Part shown: piece by piece, positions 50,391 to 60,855 of the stretch
Layout of the letters: the number at the start of each line of letters is the position of its first letter
Numbering within the stretch: position 1 is the stretch's first letter
Assembly (NCBI GenBank): GCA_022071955.1
Contig: JAJVIM010000003.1
Span: forward strand, 310,001-374,000
Reading direction: 5' to 3'
Length of the DNA stretch: 64,000 nt
Origin: Anaerolineae bacterium
Lineage (GTDB): Bacteria; Chloroflexota; Anaerolineae; 4572-78; J111
Notes under the pieces: model-generated
The model's database searches: none
What the model was told of the DNA's origin: nothing
What the model saw: the letters and a program-made list of their open reading frames with translations, nothing else
Position numbers and translations under genes: made by a program

Positions 50391-52916
50391 ATGAAACTAA
50401 TTACGTTACAAGCGCCCTTGTCCGGCTATTTGATGCCGCTGGAGCGGGTGCCCGACCCGGTCTTTGCCCAGAAGATGGTGGGCGATGGCATTGCCCTGGA
50501 TCCCATCAGCAATTCGCTGCTGGCTCCGTGTGACGGGCAGGTGGCCCAGATTCACCCGGCCCACCATGCCTTGACCCTGACCACCGCCGATGGCCTGGAA
50601 CTGCTGATGCACATCGGCCTTGACACGGTTAGTCTTAAAGGCGTTGGTTTTGAGCCGGTGGTCAACACCGGCGACCAGGTCAAACAAGGTGACCCGCTGA
50701 TCCATTTTGACGCCGATTACGTAGCCACGCACGCCAAAAGCCTGCTGACAATGATTGTGGTTACTAACGCTGAGCGAGTGGCTGAACTTAAGCCCCACAG
50801 CGGCGGCGTTACTGCCGGTGAGGGTATGATTCTGGCCGTGACCCTGAACGGCGGCCAGGTAGATACTGAGGAAAAGACCTTTGAGCCGGTTGTTTCCGAG
50901 GCCATCATAATCCCCAACCACAACGGCCTGCACGCCCGGCCGGCGGCAGTCCTGGCCAATGTGTCGCGCAAATATCAGGCCCACGTTCATTTGCAAAAGG
51001 GCAGCGAACAAGCCAATGCCAAAAGCGTGGTGGCCCTGATGAATCTGAACGTTCAGCACAATGACCATGTCAAATTGATTGCCCGCGGCCCCGACGCCCA
51101 CGAAGCCATCCATACCCTGAGTCCGATGGTGGCGCAGGGGCTGGGCGAGGAAGGCGCCGCGCCGGTATCCGCGCCGGCCAGCGTCAGTGTAGCCGAAATC
51201 AACGCGCCGGCCCCTCGCCCTCGGTCCGATGATCCCAACCTGATGTTGGGGGTAACCGCCTCGCCGGGGCTGGCCGTGGGCCACATCTTCCAGGTGCGCC
51301 ACGCCACCATCAAGGTGATCGAAACCGCATCTGACGCACAGCAAGAGCAGGAGCGCCTGTACCAGGCCATCGAAGTGGCCAAAATCGAACTGGAAGCGCT
51401 GCAAGCCCGGCTCCATACGGAAGCCGACCCGGCCAAAGCGGCCATTTTTGCCGCCCACCAGGAACTGCTGACAGACCCCGATCTGCTGGATATGACCCAC
51501 AGCGCCATCGCCAAGGGCAAAAGCGCCGCCTTTGCCTGGAAAACCGCTATCAATACCCAGGCCGACAGTCTGGCCCGACTAAAGAACGAATTGATTGCCG
51601 CCCGGGCCAATGATTTGCGTGATGTGGGCCGCCGGGTGTTGCAGCACCTGACCGGTACCGAAGCTCACAGGGTTGAGGCTCCGGCCAACGCCATCCTGGT
51701 GGCTGAGGATTTATCGCCCTCGGATACAGCCAACCTGGATCGTTCCAAAGTGCTGGGGTTCTGCACTACCCTGGGCGGCGCCACCTCACACGTGGCCATT
51801 TTGGCCCGCAGTCTCGATATTCCGGCCGTCGCCGGCATCGATCCCCGCGCCCTGGATCTGAAGAACGGGACGCCGGTTGTTTTAGATGGCAGCAAAGGCG
51901 CACTGCGGCTCAACCCCTCTGGGGAAGAGATAGCCCGCATCCGCGACCAGCAGCAAAAGCAGGCTGCCAAACGGCAAACTGACCTGGCCCATGCCGCCGA
52001 ACCGGCAATCACCGGTGACGGTCACCGGCTTGAGATTGTGGCTAACATCAGCGGGTTGGCCGACGCAGAGCAAATTGCCAGGTTAGGCGGGGAAGGGGTT
52101 GGCCTGCTGCGCTCCGAATTCCTGTTCCTGGAGCGAACCAGCGCCCCCGGCGAAGATGAGCAGGCTGATACCTACGCCGCCATTGCCCGCACTCTGGGGC
52201 CTGACCAGCCGCTGGTCATCCGTACTCTGGATGTGGGCGGCGACAAACCGCTGCCTTACCTGCCCATCCCGCACGAAGACAATCCTTTCCTGGGCGAGCG
52301 AGGCATTCGAGTGGGACTGGACCGGCCCGAGATTTTGCGCACCCAACTGCGGGCTATCCTGCGGGCAGCCTCGGCGGGCAAGGTGATGGTGATGTTCCCA
52401 ATGATCTCAACGCTGGCCGAGTGGCGGGCGGCCAAAGCTATGCTGGAAGAAGAACGCCGGAAGCTGAACACGCCAGCCATCCCGGTCGGGATTATGGTCG
52501 AGGTGCCGGCTGCCGCCGTCCTGGCCGAGCAGTTTGCCCGCGAAGCCGATTTCTTCTCCATCGGCACCAACGACTTGACCCAGTACACGCTGGCGATGGA
52601 TCGCGGTCACGCCAAACTGGCCCCGCAAGTGGACGGCCTGAATCCGGCGGTGCTACAGTTGATTGCCCAAACGGTTAAAGGAGCACACCAGCACGGCAAG
52701 TGGGTGGGTATTTGCGGTGGGATCGCCAGCGACCCGCAAGCCGTTCCGCTGCTGATCGGTTTAGGCGTGGACGAACTCAGCCTCAGCCTGCCGGCCATCC
52801 CCGCCATCAAGGCCCAAATCCGGGCGCTGAGCCTGAACCAGTGCCAGGCTTTGGCCCAAAAAGCCCTGACCCTTGACACCGCCGGCGAAGTGCGCGGGCT
52901 GGTGAGCAATGAGTGA
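50391..52916 (+). CDS. PTS phosphotransfer fusion protein (EIIA-Glc type, HPr, Enzyme I)
   Basis: An 841-residue phosphotransfer protein with three parts. EIIA of the glucose/GlcNAc class (residues 1-150; active His in LLMHIGLDTVSL), HPr (about 165-255; active His in NHNGLHARPAA), and Enzyme I (about 280-841; TASPGLAVG, phospho-His in GGATSHVAILARSL, PEP-binding GVGLLRSEFLF, RTLDVGGDKPL, FFSIGTNDLTQY and the Cys loop ICGGIAS). It takes phosphate from PEP through EI and HPr to EIIA and then to the EIIB of the following gene. The fusion makes the operon self-sufficient. GGGGAG precedes the ATG, and operator O2 sits directly upstream. Confidence 0.95.
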   Translation: MKLITLQAPLSGYLMPLERVPDPVFAQKMVGDGIALDPISNSLLAPCDGQVAQIHPAHHALTLTTADGLELLMHIGLDTVSLKGVGFEPVVNTGDQVKQGDPLIHFDADYVATHAKSLLTMIVVTNAERVAELKPHSGGVTAGEGMILAVTLNGGQVDTEEKTFEPVVSEAIIIPNHNGLHARPAAVLANVSRKYQAHVHLQKGSEQANAKSVVALMNLNVQHNDHVKLIARGPDAHEAIHTLSPMVAQGLGEEGAAPVSAPASVSVAEINAPAPRPRSDDPNLMLGVTASPGLAVGHIFQVRHATIKVIETASDAQQEQERLYQAIEVAKIELEALQARLHTEADPAKAAIFAAHQELLTDPDLLDMTHSAIAKGKSAAFAWKTAINTQADSLARLKNELIAARANDLRDVGRRVLQHLTGTEAHRVEAPANAILVAEDLSPSDTANLDRSKVLGFCTTLGGATSHVAILARSLDIPAVAGIDPRALDLKNGTPVVLDGSKGALRLNPSGEEIARIRDQQQKQAAKRQTDLAHAAEPAITGDGHRLEIVANISGLADAEQIARLGGEGVGLLRSEFLFLERTSAPGEDEQADTYAAIARTLGPDQPLVIRTLDVGGDKPLPYLPIPHEDNPFLGERGIRVGLDRPEILRTQLRAILRAASAGKVMVMFPMISTLAEWRAAKAMLEEERRKLNTPAIPVGIMVEVPAAAVLAEQFAREADFFSIGTNDLTQYTLAMDRGHAKLAPQVDGLNPAVLQLIAQTVKGAHQHGKWVGICGGIASDPQAVPLLIGLGVDELSLSLPAIPAIKAQIRALSLNQCQALAQKALTLDTAGEVRGLVSNE

Positions 52917-52925
52917 AATGTGTGA

Positions 52926-52956
52926 CCTGTATTCTGACATTTGTAATTTGTAATAA
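52926..52956. repeat. Heptamer tandem repeats between the PTS genes
   Basis: Units ctgtatt, ctgacat, ttgtaat, ttgtaat, then aagga, which leads into the ribosome site of the next gene. Confidence 0.6.
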
Positions 52957-52969
52957 GGAGACTTAAGCA

Positions 52970-54838
52970 ATGACGGTCCAAAATACAGCCATAAATGAAC
53001 AACCACCAGCCGGATTTAGCCCGGCCAATCTTTGGAAAAATACCTTTAACTTTGCCCAGCAACTTGGTAAATCGCTGATGCTGCCGGTCTCGATCCTGCC
53101 GGCGGCCGGTATCCTGTTGGGGGTAGGCGGGGGCCTGCTGGCCGCTGCCGGGCAGGGCGTCATCATCATCGATTCGGAAGTGATCCGCGGTATTCTGCAA
53201 ATTATGCAAGACTCCGGCAGCCCGATTTTTGGAATGCTGCCCCTGATCTTTGCCATCGGCGTGGCCCTGGGCTTTACCAAAAACGATGGCGTCTCGGCCC
53301 TGGCGGCTGTGGTCGGTTACACCGTCCTGCTCGGCGCGATGGGCGCGATGGCCTCAATTTTTGAGATGGATACCCGCACAGTGATGGGCCTGACTACCAT
53401 CGACACCGGCGTGTTTGGCGGGATCATTATGGGTGGGGTAGCGGCTTTTATGTTCAACCGCTTCTTCAAAATCCAACTGCCGTCCTACCTCGGTTTCTTT
53501 GGCGGTAAACGGTTTGTGCCGATCGCCACCGCCTTCTCTGCCATTTTTATTGGAGCAGCCCTCAGCTTCATCTGGCAGCCAATTCAGGTTGGGATCCAGA
53601 GCTTCTCTAATTTCGTTGTTGAGGGCAATCCCACTCTTGCCCTGTTTCTGTATATGTTTGCCAACCGGCTGCTGTTACCTTTTGGCTTGCACCACATTTT
53701 GAACGTGCCCATCTTCTTTGAGGTGGGAGAGTTTGTAAACGCCAGTGGTGAGGTAGTCCGGGGTGAAATCCCGCGCTTCTTTGCCGGCGACCCAAGCGCC
53801 GGCAACCTGGGCGGCGGCTTCCTTTTTATGCTCTTTGGTCTGCCTGGCGCGGCGCTGGCCATCTGGCAAATGGCCAAGCCAGAGAACAAAGCCCGCATTG
53901 GCGGTATTATGTTCACCGCGGCCCTGACCTCCTTCTTGACCGGCATCACCGAGCCGCTGGAATTTGCCTTCCTGTTTGTTGCGCCGGTGCTTTACTTCTT
54001 CCACGCCATATTGGCCGGGGCGGCTCTGTCGCTGATGTATGTTCTGGGCGCAAAACTGGGCCTGACTTTCTCCTTCGGGTTCATCGATTTTGTGTTGCTC
54101 TACCCGCTCAATACCAAGCCGTGGCTGGTGTTACTGATCGGCCCCTTCTATTTCCTGCTCTACTACGCTCTCTTCCGGGTCGGAATCCAGTGGTTTAATT
54201 TGAAGACGCCGGGCCGGGAAGAAGAAGACGCCGGCGACACCACCGACGCGCAGGCCGGCACCGCTCACGAATTCGCCCGGCAGTTGGTGCTGGCCTTTGG
54301 TGGCCGCAGCAACATCACCAACCTGGATGCCTGCATCACCCGGCTGCGGATCGCTGTTGTTGACGCCGGCAAGATCAATCAGGCCAAGCTCAAAGCGATG
54401 GGCGCGGCTGGTGTAGTGATGGTTGGCAACGGCGCCCAGGCGATTTTTGGCCCCCGCTCCGAAAATCTAAAAACCGAAATGGAAGAGTATCTGAGTACCG
54501 CCGGCCCCGAAGCCGAACTGTCTGAAGCCGATGTACCGGAGGTGGCCTACACGCCCACCGAATCAAGCGCCAAACTGCGCGATCCCGAAGCGGCCAACAA
54601 AGCCCACCATTTTATCAACGGGTTGGGCGGAGGCGGCAACATCAGCAAGGTTGAAGCAGCGGCAGAAACCCGGCTGCGGGTAGTGGTGGCCAACCAAACC
54701 GCCATTGATGAGGCGGCGCTGACGACGGCCGGAGTCAACGGCATTATGCGACTGTCCGACGATGTACTGCATCTACTGGTTGGTCTCAATGCTGATCAAT
54801 ACGCCGCCGAAATGAAAGGCCAACTGGCGACGGCATAA
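52970..54838 (+). CDS. nagE: N-acetylglucosamine-type PTS permease EIICB with a second, Cys-less EIIB domain
   Basis: A 622-residue permease. EIIC spans about residues 15-420 with some ten membrane segments ([58 protein letters not shown]). The first EIIB domain (about 440-510) has the phospho-Cys in [13 protein letters not shown] second EIIB-like domain (about 545-618) aligns well but reads [11 protein letters not shown], so the Cys is lost and it cannot carry phosphate. E. coli NagE is C-B-A; here EIIA is on the preceding protein. GlcNAc as substrate is inferred from nagA and the deaminase downstream; glucose-family sugars remain possible. Confidence 0.92.
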   Translation: MTVQNTAINEQPPAGFSPANLWKNTFNFAQQLGKSLMLPVSILPAAGILLGVGGGLLAAAGQGVIIIDSEVIRGILQIMQDSGSPIFGMLPLIFAIGVALGFTKNDGVSALAAVVGYTVLLGAMGAMASIFEMDTRTVMGLTTIDTGVFGGIIMGGVAAFMFNRFFKIQLPSYLGFFGGKRFVPIATAFSAIFIGAALSFIWQPIQVGIQSFSNFVVEGNPTLALFLYMFANRLLLPFGLHHILNVPIFFEVGEFVNASGEVVRGEIPRFFAGDPSAGNLGGGFLFMLFGLPGAALAIWQMAKPENKARIGGIMFTAALTSFLTGITEPLEFAFLFVAPVLYFFHAILAGAALSLMYVLGAKLGLTFSFGFIDFVLLYPLNTKPWLVLLIGPFYFLLYYALFRVGIQWFNLKTPGREEEDAGDTTDAQAGTAHEFARQLVLAFGGRSNITNLDACITRLRIAVVDAGKINQAKLKAMGAAGVVMVGNGAQAIFGPRSENLKTEMEEYLSTAGPEAELSEADVPEVAYTPTESSAKLRDPEAANKAHHFINGLGGGGNISKVEAAAETRLRVVVANQTAIDEAALTTAGVNGIMRLSDDVLHLLVGLNADQYAAEMKGQLATA

Positions 54839-54852
54839 GAAACCCCGGAGGA

Positions 54853-54887
54853 TGACCGGCACTTTTGAATGTCAAAACGTGCCGGTC
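54853..54887 (+). terminator. Hairpin after nagE
   Basis: GACCGGCAC and GTGCCGGTC pair perfectly around a 17-base loop that can form a small TTTTG/CAAAA stem. There is no T-run, so it may be a processing or mRNA-protecting hairpin within the operon. The rest of the 188-base gap to nagA is GC-rich and holds no gene. Confidence 0.5.
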
Positions 54888-55026
54888 ACTGAAGGGTGCG
54901 TCCCAAAATTTGAGAAAGCACAGGGAGGGGCGGGGGGTATCCCCCGCATTCCCCCAGGTTTATCCCGATTTCCTAAAATCTGTGACTCGCCCTCTCCTGA
55001 ACTGTTACTAAAAAAAGGACTTTTCA

Positions 55027-56187
55027 ATGTTAGTCATTCAAAACGCCACAACGTATACACCGGAACCCCTCACCGGCCCCTCCGATATTTTTATTGAGGC
55101 GGAGCGGATCACCCAAATTGCGCCGCATGGCCAGGTCAAACTGCCGGTTACGGCCCGGGTGATCGACGCCAGCGGTTTGCTGCTGACGCCCGGCTTCATC
55201 GATCTTCAGCTCAACGGAGCATTTGGCCACGATTTTACGGCCAACCCCGAAACCATCTGGCAGATCTCGGCCGGACTGCCCCGCTTCGGCGTCACCTCAT
55301 ATTTACCAACAATTATCACCTCGCCGCTGGAAACGGTGGAACACGCCCGGCAGGTGCTGCGCCAGCAGCGGCCGGCCAATTTCAGCGGCGCGGAACCGCT
55401 GGGCCTGCATCTGGAAGGGCCATTTCTCAATCCTCAGAAAAAGGGAGCGCACAACCCGGCCTACCTGCGCCAGCCAGACCTGGAATTGATCAGCAACTGG
55501 TCGGCGCCCCGGGGTGTGCGGCTGGTAACGCTGGCCCCGGAACTGCCCGGCGCGCTGGACCTGGCGGAGCGTCTGGTTGAACGTGGCGTGATAGTCAGCG
55601 CCGGCCACTCAATGGCAACGTTTGATGAGAGCCAGGCCGGCCTGCGAGCCGGGATCGGCTACGGCACACACCTGTTCAACGCTATGCCCACCATCAATCA
55701 CCGCGAGCCGGGGCTGGCCGGTGCGTTGCTCAGTGACTCTCGCGCCGTAACCGGACTGATCCCTGACGGCATTCACGTCCACCCGGCGATGATTCGGCTG
55801 GCATGGAAGGCCAAGGGCAGCGCTGCCCTCAATCTGGTCAGTGATGCTATGGCCGCGTTAGGCATGCCGCCTGGCCGCTACCAGTTGAACGACTTCGAGG
55901 TCTACGTCAGCGAGACAGATGCCCGCCTGAAGAACGGCACCCTGGCCGGCAGCATCCTGCCGCTTGATGAAGCGGTGCGCAATCTGGTGGGATTTACCGG
56001 CTGTTCGCTGAGCGAAGCTCTGGCCACCGTGACCACCACCCCGGCCAGACTGCTGGGCCTGTCGGAACAGCGCGGCCACATTGCGCCAGACCTGCTGGCC
56101 GATTTGGTGCTGCTTACCCCGGATTTAAAGGTGGCGCTGACGATTTGCGCCGGGCAAGTAACATACAAACGGCATGCCGATAGATAG
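55027..56187 (+). CDS. nagA: N-acetylglucosamine-6-phosphate deacetylase
   Basis: A 386-residue amidohydrolase of the NagA family: GFIDLQLNGAFGHDF in place of the HxH metal motif, as in many NagA, LHLEGPFLNPQKKGAHNP, SAGHSMATFDE, THLFNAMPTINHREPG, DGIHVHP and VSDAMAALGMPPG (catalytic Asp), LAGSILPLDEAVRNL. It removes acetate from GlcNAc-6-P, producing GlcN-6-P. AAGGA precedes the ATG. It lies between the permease and the SIS-type deaminase. Confidence 0.95.
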   Translation: MLVIQNATTYTPEPLTGPSDIFIEAERITQIAPHGQVKLPVTARVIDASGLLLTPGFIDLQLNGAFGHDFTANPETIWQISAGLPRFGVTSYLPTIITSPLETVEHARQVLRQQRPANFSGAEPLGLHLEGPFLNPQKKGAHNPAYLRQPDLELISNWSAPRGVRLVTLAPELPGALDLAERLVERGVIVSAGHSMATFDESQAGLRAGIGYGTHLFNAMPTINHREPGLAGALLSDSRAVTGLIPDGIHVHPAMIRLAWKAKGSAALNLVSDAMAALGMPPGRYQLNDFEVYVSETDARLKNGTLAGSILPLDEAVRNLVGFTGCSLSEALATVTTTPARLLGLSEQRGHIAPDLLADLVLLTPDLKVALTICAGQVTYKRHADR

Positions 56188-56300
56188 ATGGCCGGATAGA
56201 TGGTTGGATAGGTAGCACAAAAAATCTGCGGCAGTATCCTCTACCCAACTAACCAACCATCAAACAAATAAACATCAAATTAATCAACCAGGGAGAAAGA
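56188..56300 (+). repeat. Low-complexity AT-rich spacer with imperfect hairpin
   Basis: Tandem words of the gatagatgg/ttggatagg kind at 56184-56214 are partly complementary to ctacccaactaaccaaccatc at 56242-56262, so an mRNA hairpin can form between nagA and the next gene. The following stretch (aaataaacatcaaattaatc) is simple A/T/C sequence. Confidence 0.45.
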
Positions 56301-56303
56301 ACG

Positions 56304-57350
56304 ATGCTAACCCAAACCCATCTGTATCAGGAAATTCACGAACAGCCGTCAGTGCTGGCCACCGTGTTAGAACAGGAACAAGAAACCATTGGCCGGCTGG
56401 CTGCCGAAATCCGGCGGCGAGACATCACCCACGTGGTCATCGCTGCACGGGGCACCAGCGACAACGCCGGACGCTACGCCCAGTATCTGCTGGGTGCGGT
56501 CAACGGCCTGACCGTAACCCTGTCTGCGCCCAGCCTGTTTTCTATTTACGAGCGCCCGCCTCGCTTTGGCAATGCGTTGGCGCTGGGCATCAGCCAGAGT
56601 GGTAAAAGCCCCGACATCGTGGCTGTGCTGGCCGAAGCTCGCCGGCAAGGAGCGCTGACGGCAGCCATCACCAACTTCCCCACCTCCGACCTGGGGCAGC
56701 AGGCCGATTTTGTGATTGGTCTGCACGCCGGGCAGGAACGCTCGGTAGCCGCCACCAAAACCTACACCGCTGAACTGGCAATCGTCGCCTTGCTCAGCGC
56801 TACACTGGCCGAAAATGCCGAGATGCTGGCGACCTTGCAGCGTCTGCCGGAACTGGTCAAGCAGGTCCTGATCGTTAACGACCAGGTGGCTGGCATAGCC
56901 GAACGGTATCGTTACATGCAGCATTGTGTTGTGATTGGGCGCGGCTTTAACTACGCTACCGCGTTTGAGCTGGCGTTGAAGATGAAGGAGCTGACCTACA
57001 CCATCGTTGAGCCGTACAGCAGCGCTGACTTTCTGCACGGGCCGATGGCAGTCATCGAGCCGGGCTTCCCGGTGGTTCTGATAGCGCCGGCCGGTGTGGT
57101 TTTGCCGGAGTTGTACAGCTTTACGGAAACATTGAAGGAGCGAGGGGCAGAAATCATTGCCATCAGCAATGACCCGCACATTCTGGAGCTGGCCCGCACC
57201 CCGCTGGCGTTGATGCAGGATATTCCGGAATGGTTGTCGCCGCTGATCGCGATCATTCCGGGCCAACTGCTGGCGATGCATTTGGCCCACACCCGCGATT
57301 ACGATGTCGATCGGCCGCGCGGCCTGCGCAAGGTAACCGAAACGCGTTAA
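56304..57350 (+). CDS. SIS-domain GlcN6P deaminase (NagB-II type)
   Basis: A 348-residue protein made of two SIS domains, like the isomerase half of GlmS without the glutaminase. Motifs: [94 protein letters not shown] and the C-terminal [15 protein letters not shown]. Stand-alone proteins of this kind next to nagA act as glucosamine-6-phosphate deaminases (NagB-II), giving fructose-6-phosphate and ammonia. There is no classical NagB here, so this gene fills that step. A related kinase-free isomerase function cannot be excluded. GGGAG precedes the ATG. Confidence 0.9.
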   Translation: MLTQTHLYQEIHEQPSVLATVLEQEQETIGRLAAEIRRRDITHVVIAARGTSDNAGRYAQYLLGAVNGLTVTLSAPSLFSIYERPPRFGNALALGISQSGKSPDIVAVLAEARRQGALTAAITNFPTSDLGQQADFVIGLHAGQERSVAATKTYTAELAIVALLSATLAENAEMLATLQRLPELVKQVLIVNDQVAGIAERYRYMQHCVVIGRGFNYATAFELALKMKELTYTIVEPYSSADFLHGPMAVIEPGFPVVLIAPAGVVLPELYSFTETLKERGAEIIAISNDPHILELARTPLALMQDIPEWLSPLIAIIPGQLLAMHLAHTRDYDVDRPRGLRKVTETR

Positions 57351-57405
57351 ACAAAAAGGCCCTGGTTAAATTTCTGAGGACTTTTTTACCACGGAGACAT
57401 TGAGC

Positions 57406-57459
57406 ATGCCCCGTTTTGGATGCTGTTGCCGAATTCAGGGACAGGGAAAAAAGGGGCAT
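57406..57459. repeat. Hairpin 3' of the SIS gene
   Basis: ATGCCCC (57406-57412), followed by TTTT, pairs with AAAA-GGGGCAT (ending 57459). It lies in the 146 bases between the SIS gene and the repeat-bounded toxin-antitoxin element and may act as the operon's end. Confidence 0.4.
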
Positions 57460-57496
57460 ACTGGGCCGAAAAATGTATACTCAGGGAGCAGTCCAA

Positions 57497-57630
57497 TTAT
57501 AGGTTATCTCAAAACTTGGCGCTAGAATAGCCGATTCTGGCCAGTTTTAACTCAAAACCTGGCGCTGATTTAGTTAAAACGTGGCACTGGCCTACGTTTT
57601 TTCTGCAAAAAAGCGGCGCTGGCCTAATTT
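57497..57630 (+). repeat. Left subterminal repeat array
   Basis: Copies of the word (CT)CAAAACyTGGCgCTg begin near 57508, 57551, 57573 and 57606; the intervals of the AAAAC/AAAAG core are 43, 22 and 33 bases, close to multiples of 11, i.e. on one face of the helix. The last copy runs into the 3' end of the HepT gene. Confidence 0.65.
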
Positions 57631-58115
57631 AGCGAGGCATCCAAAGCGGACAGATAATCGGCAAAGGCCAACAACTCGGCGCGTAAGTTTGGCCACATGT
57701 CGGGTAAGGTATTCATCAATCCAGCCATCTTTTCCGGGGCCAAATCTATGGCATACACATTGCGCACCAGGTGCCTAAAGCGGCGAAACTCGTCAATAGC
57801 ATCAGCATTTTTCTGGCTGATGACTGCGGGGCGTGTGTCAGGTATATCCTGTGTCATCTGCTGCAACAGGTCACGATGCCAGGTTTCACTAACAGGCAGA
57901 CTCCGGTCTACCTGCCTGGCTATCAACTCAAACAACCTTTCCAGGCCCGAGTAGAACCCGTGCAGGTTGAGAGCTACTGAGTCCACATAGGCAAACTGTT
58001 CTGCAGGAGCCTGCTGTGCCATATGCCAACTCTGATTGGCCCGCCAAACTATTTGCTCAAGATCAGTTATTTCACTGCGTATTCGCGTTATCAGGTTCTG
58101 GTAAAGGCCGCTCAC
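57624..58115 (-). CDS. HepT-like HEPN toxin
   Basis: A 163-residue all-helical protein. The RHLVRNVY segment in EFRRFRHLVRNVYAIDL (about residues 111-127) corresponds to the HEPN Rx4-6H-type active site region of HepT-like ribonuclease toxins of the subgroup that pairs with MNT nucleotidyltransferases. It should be kept inactive by the partner, which in studied pairs AMPylates a Tyr near the active site; Tyr121 here is a candidate. It starts at a GTG that overlaps the MNT stop (GTGA), as in other MNT/HEPN pairs. Confidence 0.75.
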   Translation of the reverse strand: MSGLYQNLITRIRSEITDLEQIVWRANQSWHMAQQAPAEQFAYVDSVALNLHGFYSGLERLFELIARQVDRSLPVSETWHRDLLQQMTQDIPDTRPAVISQKNADAIDEFRRFRHLVRNVYAIDLAPEKMAGLMNTLPDMWPNLRAELLAFADYLSALDASLN

Positions 58116-58501
58116 AGTTCAAGGCCATAGCGATGAATTGCCTCTACCAATGATGGTTTGGCCGTTTCCAACTCAATCAGGTCAACGGGCTTATCGCGCA
58201 TCATCTCTTCCGCCAACCGCCACGCCTCCCAATAGTCGTCCGTTGGCACCCCTTCGACCGCCAAATCTACATCTGAGTCAGAGGCAAACCACTCGGCTTT
58301 GGCTACCGAGCCAAACAGAATGACCCGTTTTGCCCCAAAACGACGCTTTAACTCCGCCGCAACCCGGCGAGCACGATCGACCAACTGCTGCCGCTGCTGC
58401 TCTTGAGCCACTGATAATGACGGGGGCTTTCGTCGCCGGGCGGCATCGATATAGGATTTCCACTCCTCACGCGATAGTTCCAAAGCTGTTGGCATTGTCA
58501 T
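58112..58501 (-). CDS. MNT-type minimal nucleotidyltransferase antitoxin
   Basis: A 129-residue protein of the DNA polymerase beta-like minimal nucleotidyltransferase fold: VILFGSVAKAEWFASDSDVD carries the GSx10DxD signature, followed by LAVEG and DLIELETAKPSLVEAI. It has an N-terminal helical extension (SREEWKSYIDAARRRK). In known pairs it modifies and silences the HEPN toxin. The ATG at 58501 is chosen; an ATG two codons on is equally possible, and a longer frame to 58546 runs into the repeat array. The array at 58503-58584 covers its promoter. Confidence 0.85.
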   Translation of the reverse strand: MTMPTALELSREEWKSYIDAARRRKPPSLSVAQEQQRQQLVDRARRVAAELKRRFGAKRVILFGSVAKAEWFASDSDVDLAVEGVPTDDYWEAWRLAEEMMRDKPVDLIELETAKPSLVEAIHRYGLEL

Positions 58502-58502
58502 C

Positions 58503-58584
58503 CACTTTGAACATATACACCAAGTTTTGAGTGTACGGCACCACATTTTGAGTCAAGGGTGCCAGGTTTTGAGTTAACCTACAA
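58503..58584 (-). repeat. Right subterminal repeat array with 21-base period
   Basis: Read on the minus strand, three units begin ACTCAAAACCTGGCACC, ACTCAAAATGTGGTGCC and ACTCAAAACTTGGTG at exact 21-base steps, then a decayed fourth (TTCAAAGTGG). The array stands directly before the MNT gene, so it may also be the operator of the pair. Confidence 0.75.
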
Positions 58585-58585
58585 A

Positions 58586-60520
<1,935 letters not shown>

Positions 60521-60564
60521 AGATGTTGCCTCCAAGCCATTTCACAAAAAAAGTCCGACACAAC

Positions 60565-60593
60565 ATTATACCTTATTTTTCCGTTTTTCTCAA
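60565..60593 (-). promoter_or_regulatory. Sigma-70 promoter of gyrB
   Basis: On the minus strand TTGAGA (60593-60588) and TATAAT (60570-60565) are 17 bases apart, within an A-rich spacer. Initiation near 60558 gives a leader of about 38 nucleotides. Confidence 0.7.
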
Positions 60594-60616
60594 ATTGTTC
60601 AGTAGGGTGTTATCAC

Positions 60617-60671
60617 AAAAAAACCACTACATCTGGGCTATTTCTGCCGAAACAGCACCTACATGTAGTGG
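60617..60671 (-). terminator. Intrinsic terminator of the tricorn gene
   Basis: On the minus strand CCACTACAT (60671-60663) pairs with ATGTAGTGG (60632-60624), with an inner GCTGTTTC/GAAATAGC stem, and is followed by seven T residues (60623-60617). It lies between the third hairpin element and the gyrB promoter. Confidence 0.75.
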
Positions 60672-60689
60672 CTCGGTTTAATGCGATCC

Positions 60690-60845
60690 CGTCCCCCAGC
60701 CCCCATCTTCTCCCTCCCCAAAAATTTAGGGAAGGGGAGTGGTTAAACAGGTATGGTTTGGGCGGCGTAGTCGCCCAAACCACACCCAAAAAGCTTTTCT
60801 CCCCCTTCTCCCCGCTGGGGAGAAGGGGGCAGGGGGATGAGGGGA
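60690..60845 (+). repeat. Three-hairpin palindromic intergenic element, copy 3
   Basis: Same order as copy 2: ctccccaaa/ttta-gggaag stem, central ggtttgggcggc/cgcccaaacc stem (about 60753-60784), and cccccttctcccc/ggggagaaggggg stem. It lies directly after the tricorn stop, and its first arms are more decayed than in copy 2. Confidence 0.8.
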
Positions 60846-60855
60846 CATCACCAAT

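Larger units (their letters stand above)
57497..58584. mobile_element. Repeat-bounded MNT/HEPN element with 26-base terminal inverted repeats
   Basis: The left end, TTATAGGTTATCTCAAAACT plus TGGCGC (57497-57522), and the reverse complement of the right end (58584-58559) agree at 22 of 26 positions (TTRTAGGTTAWCTCAAAACY then TGGCRC). Inside each end lie further copies of the same word in the same inward orientation. The 1.09-kb interval contains only the MNT and HepT genes. Inverted terminal arrays of short repeats are what IS21-like and Tn7-like transposases bind; no transposase is present, so this would be a non-autonomous or dead element. No clear target-site duplication was found. The right end lies one base from the gyrB stop. 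Confidence 0.6.

Noticed and set aside
58503..58584. CRISPR-like repeats near the toxin-antitoxin genes
   Set aside because: The 21-base units are contiguous, degenerate and inverted at the other end of the element, which fits transposon ends or operators.
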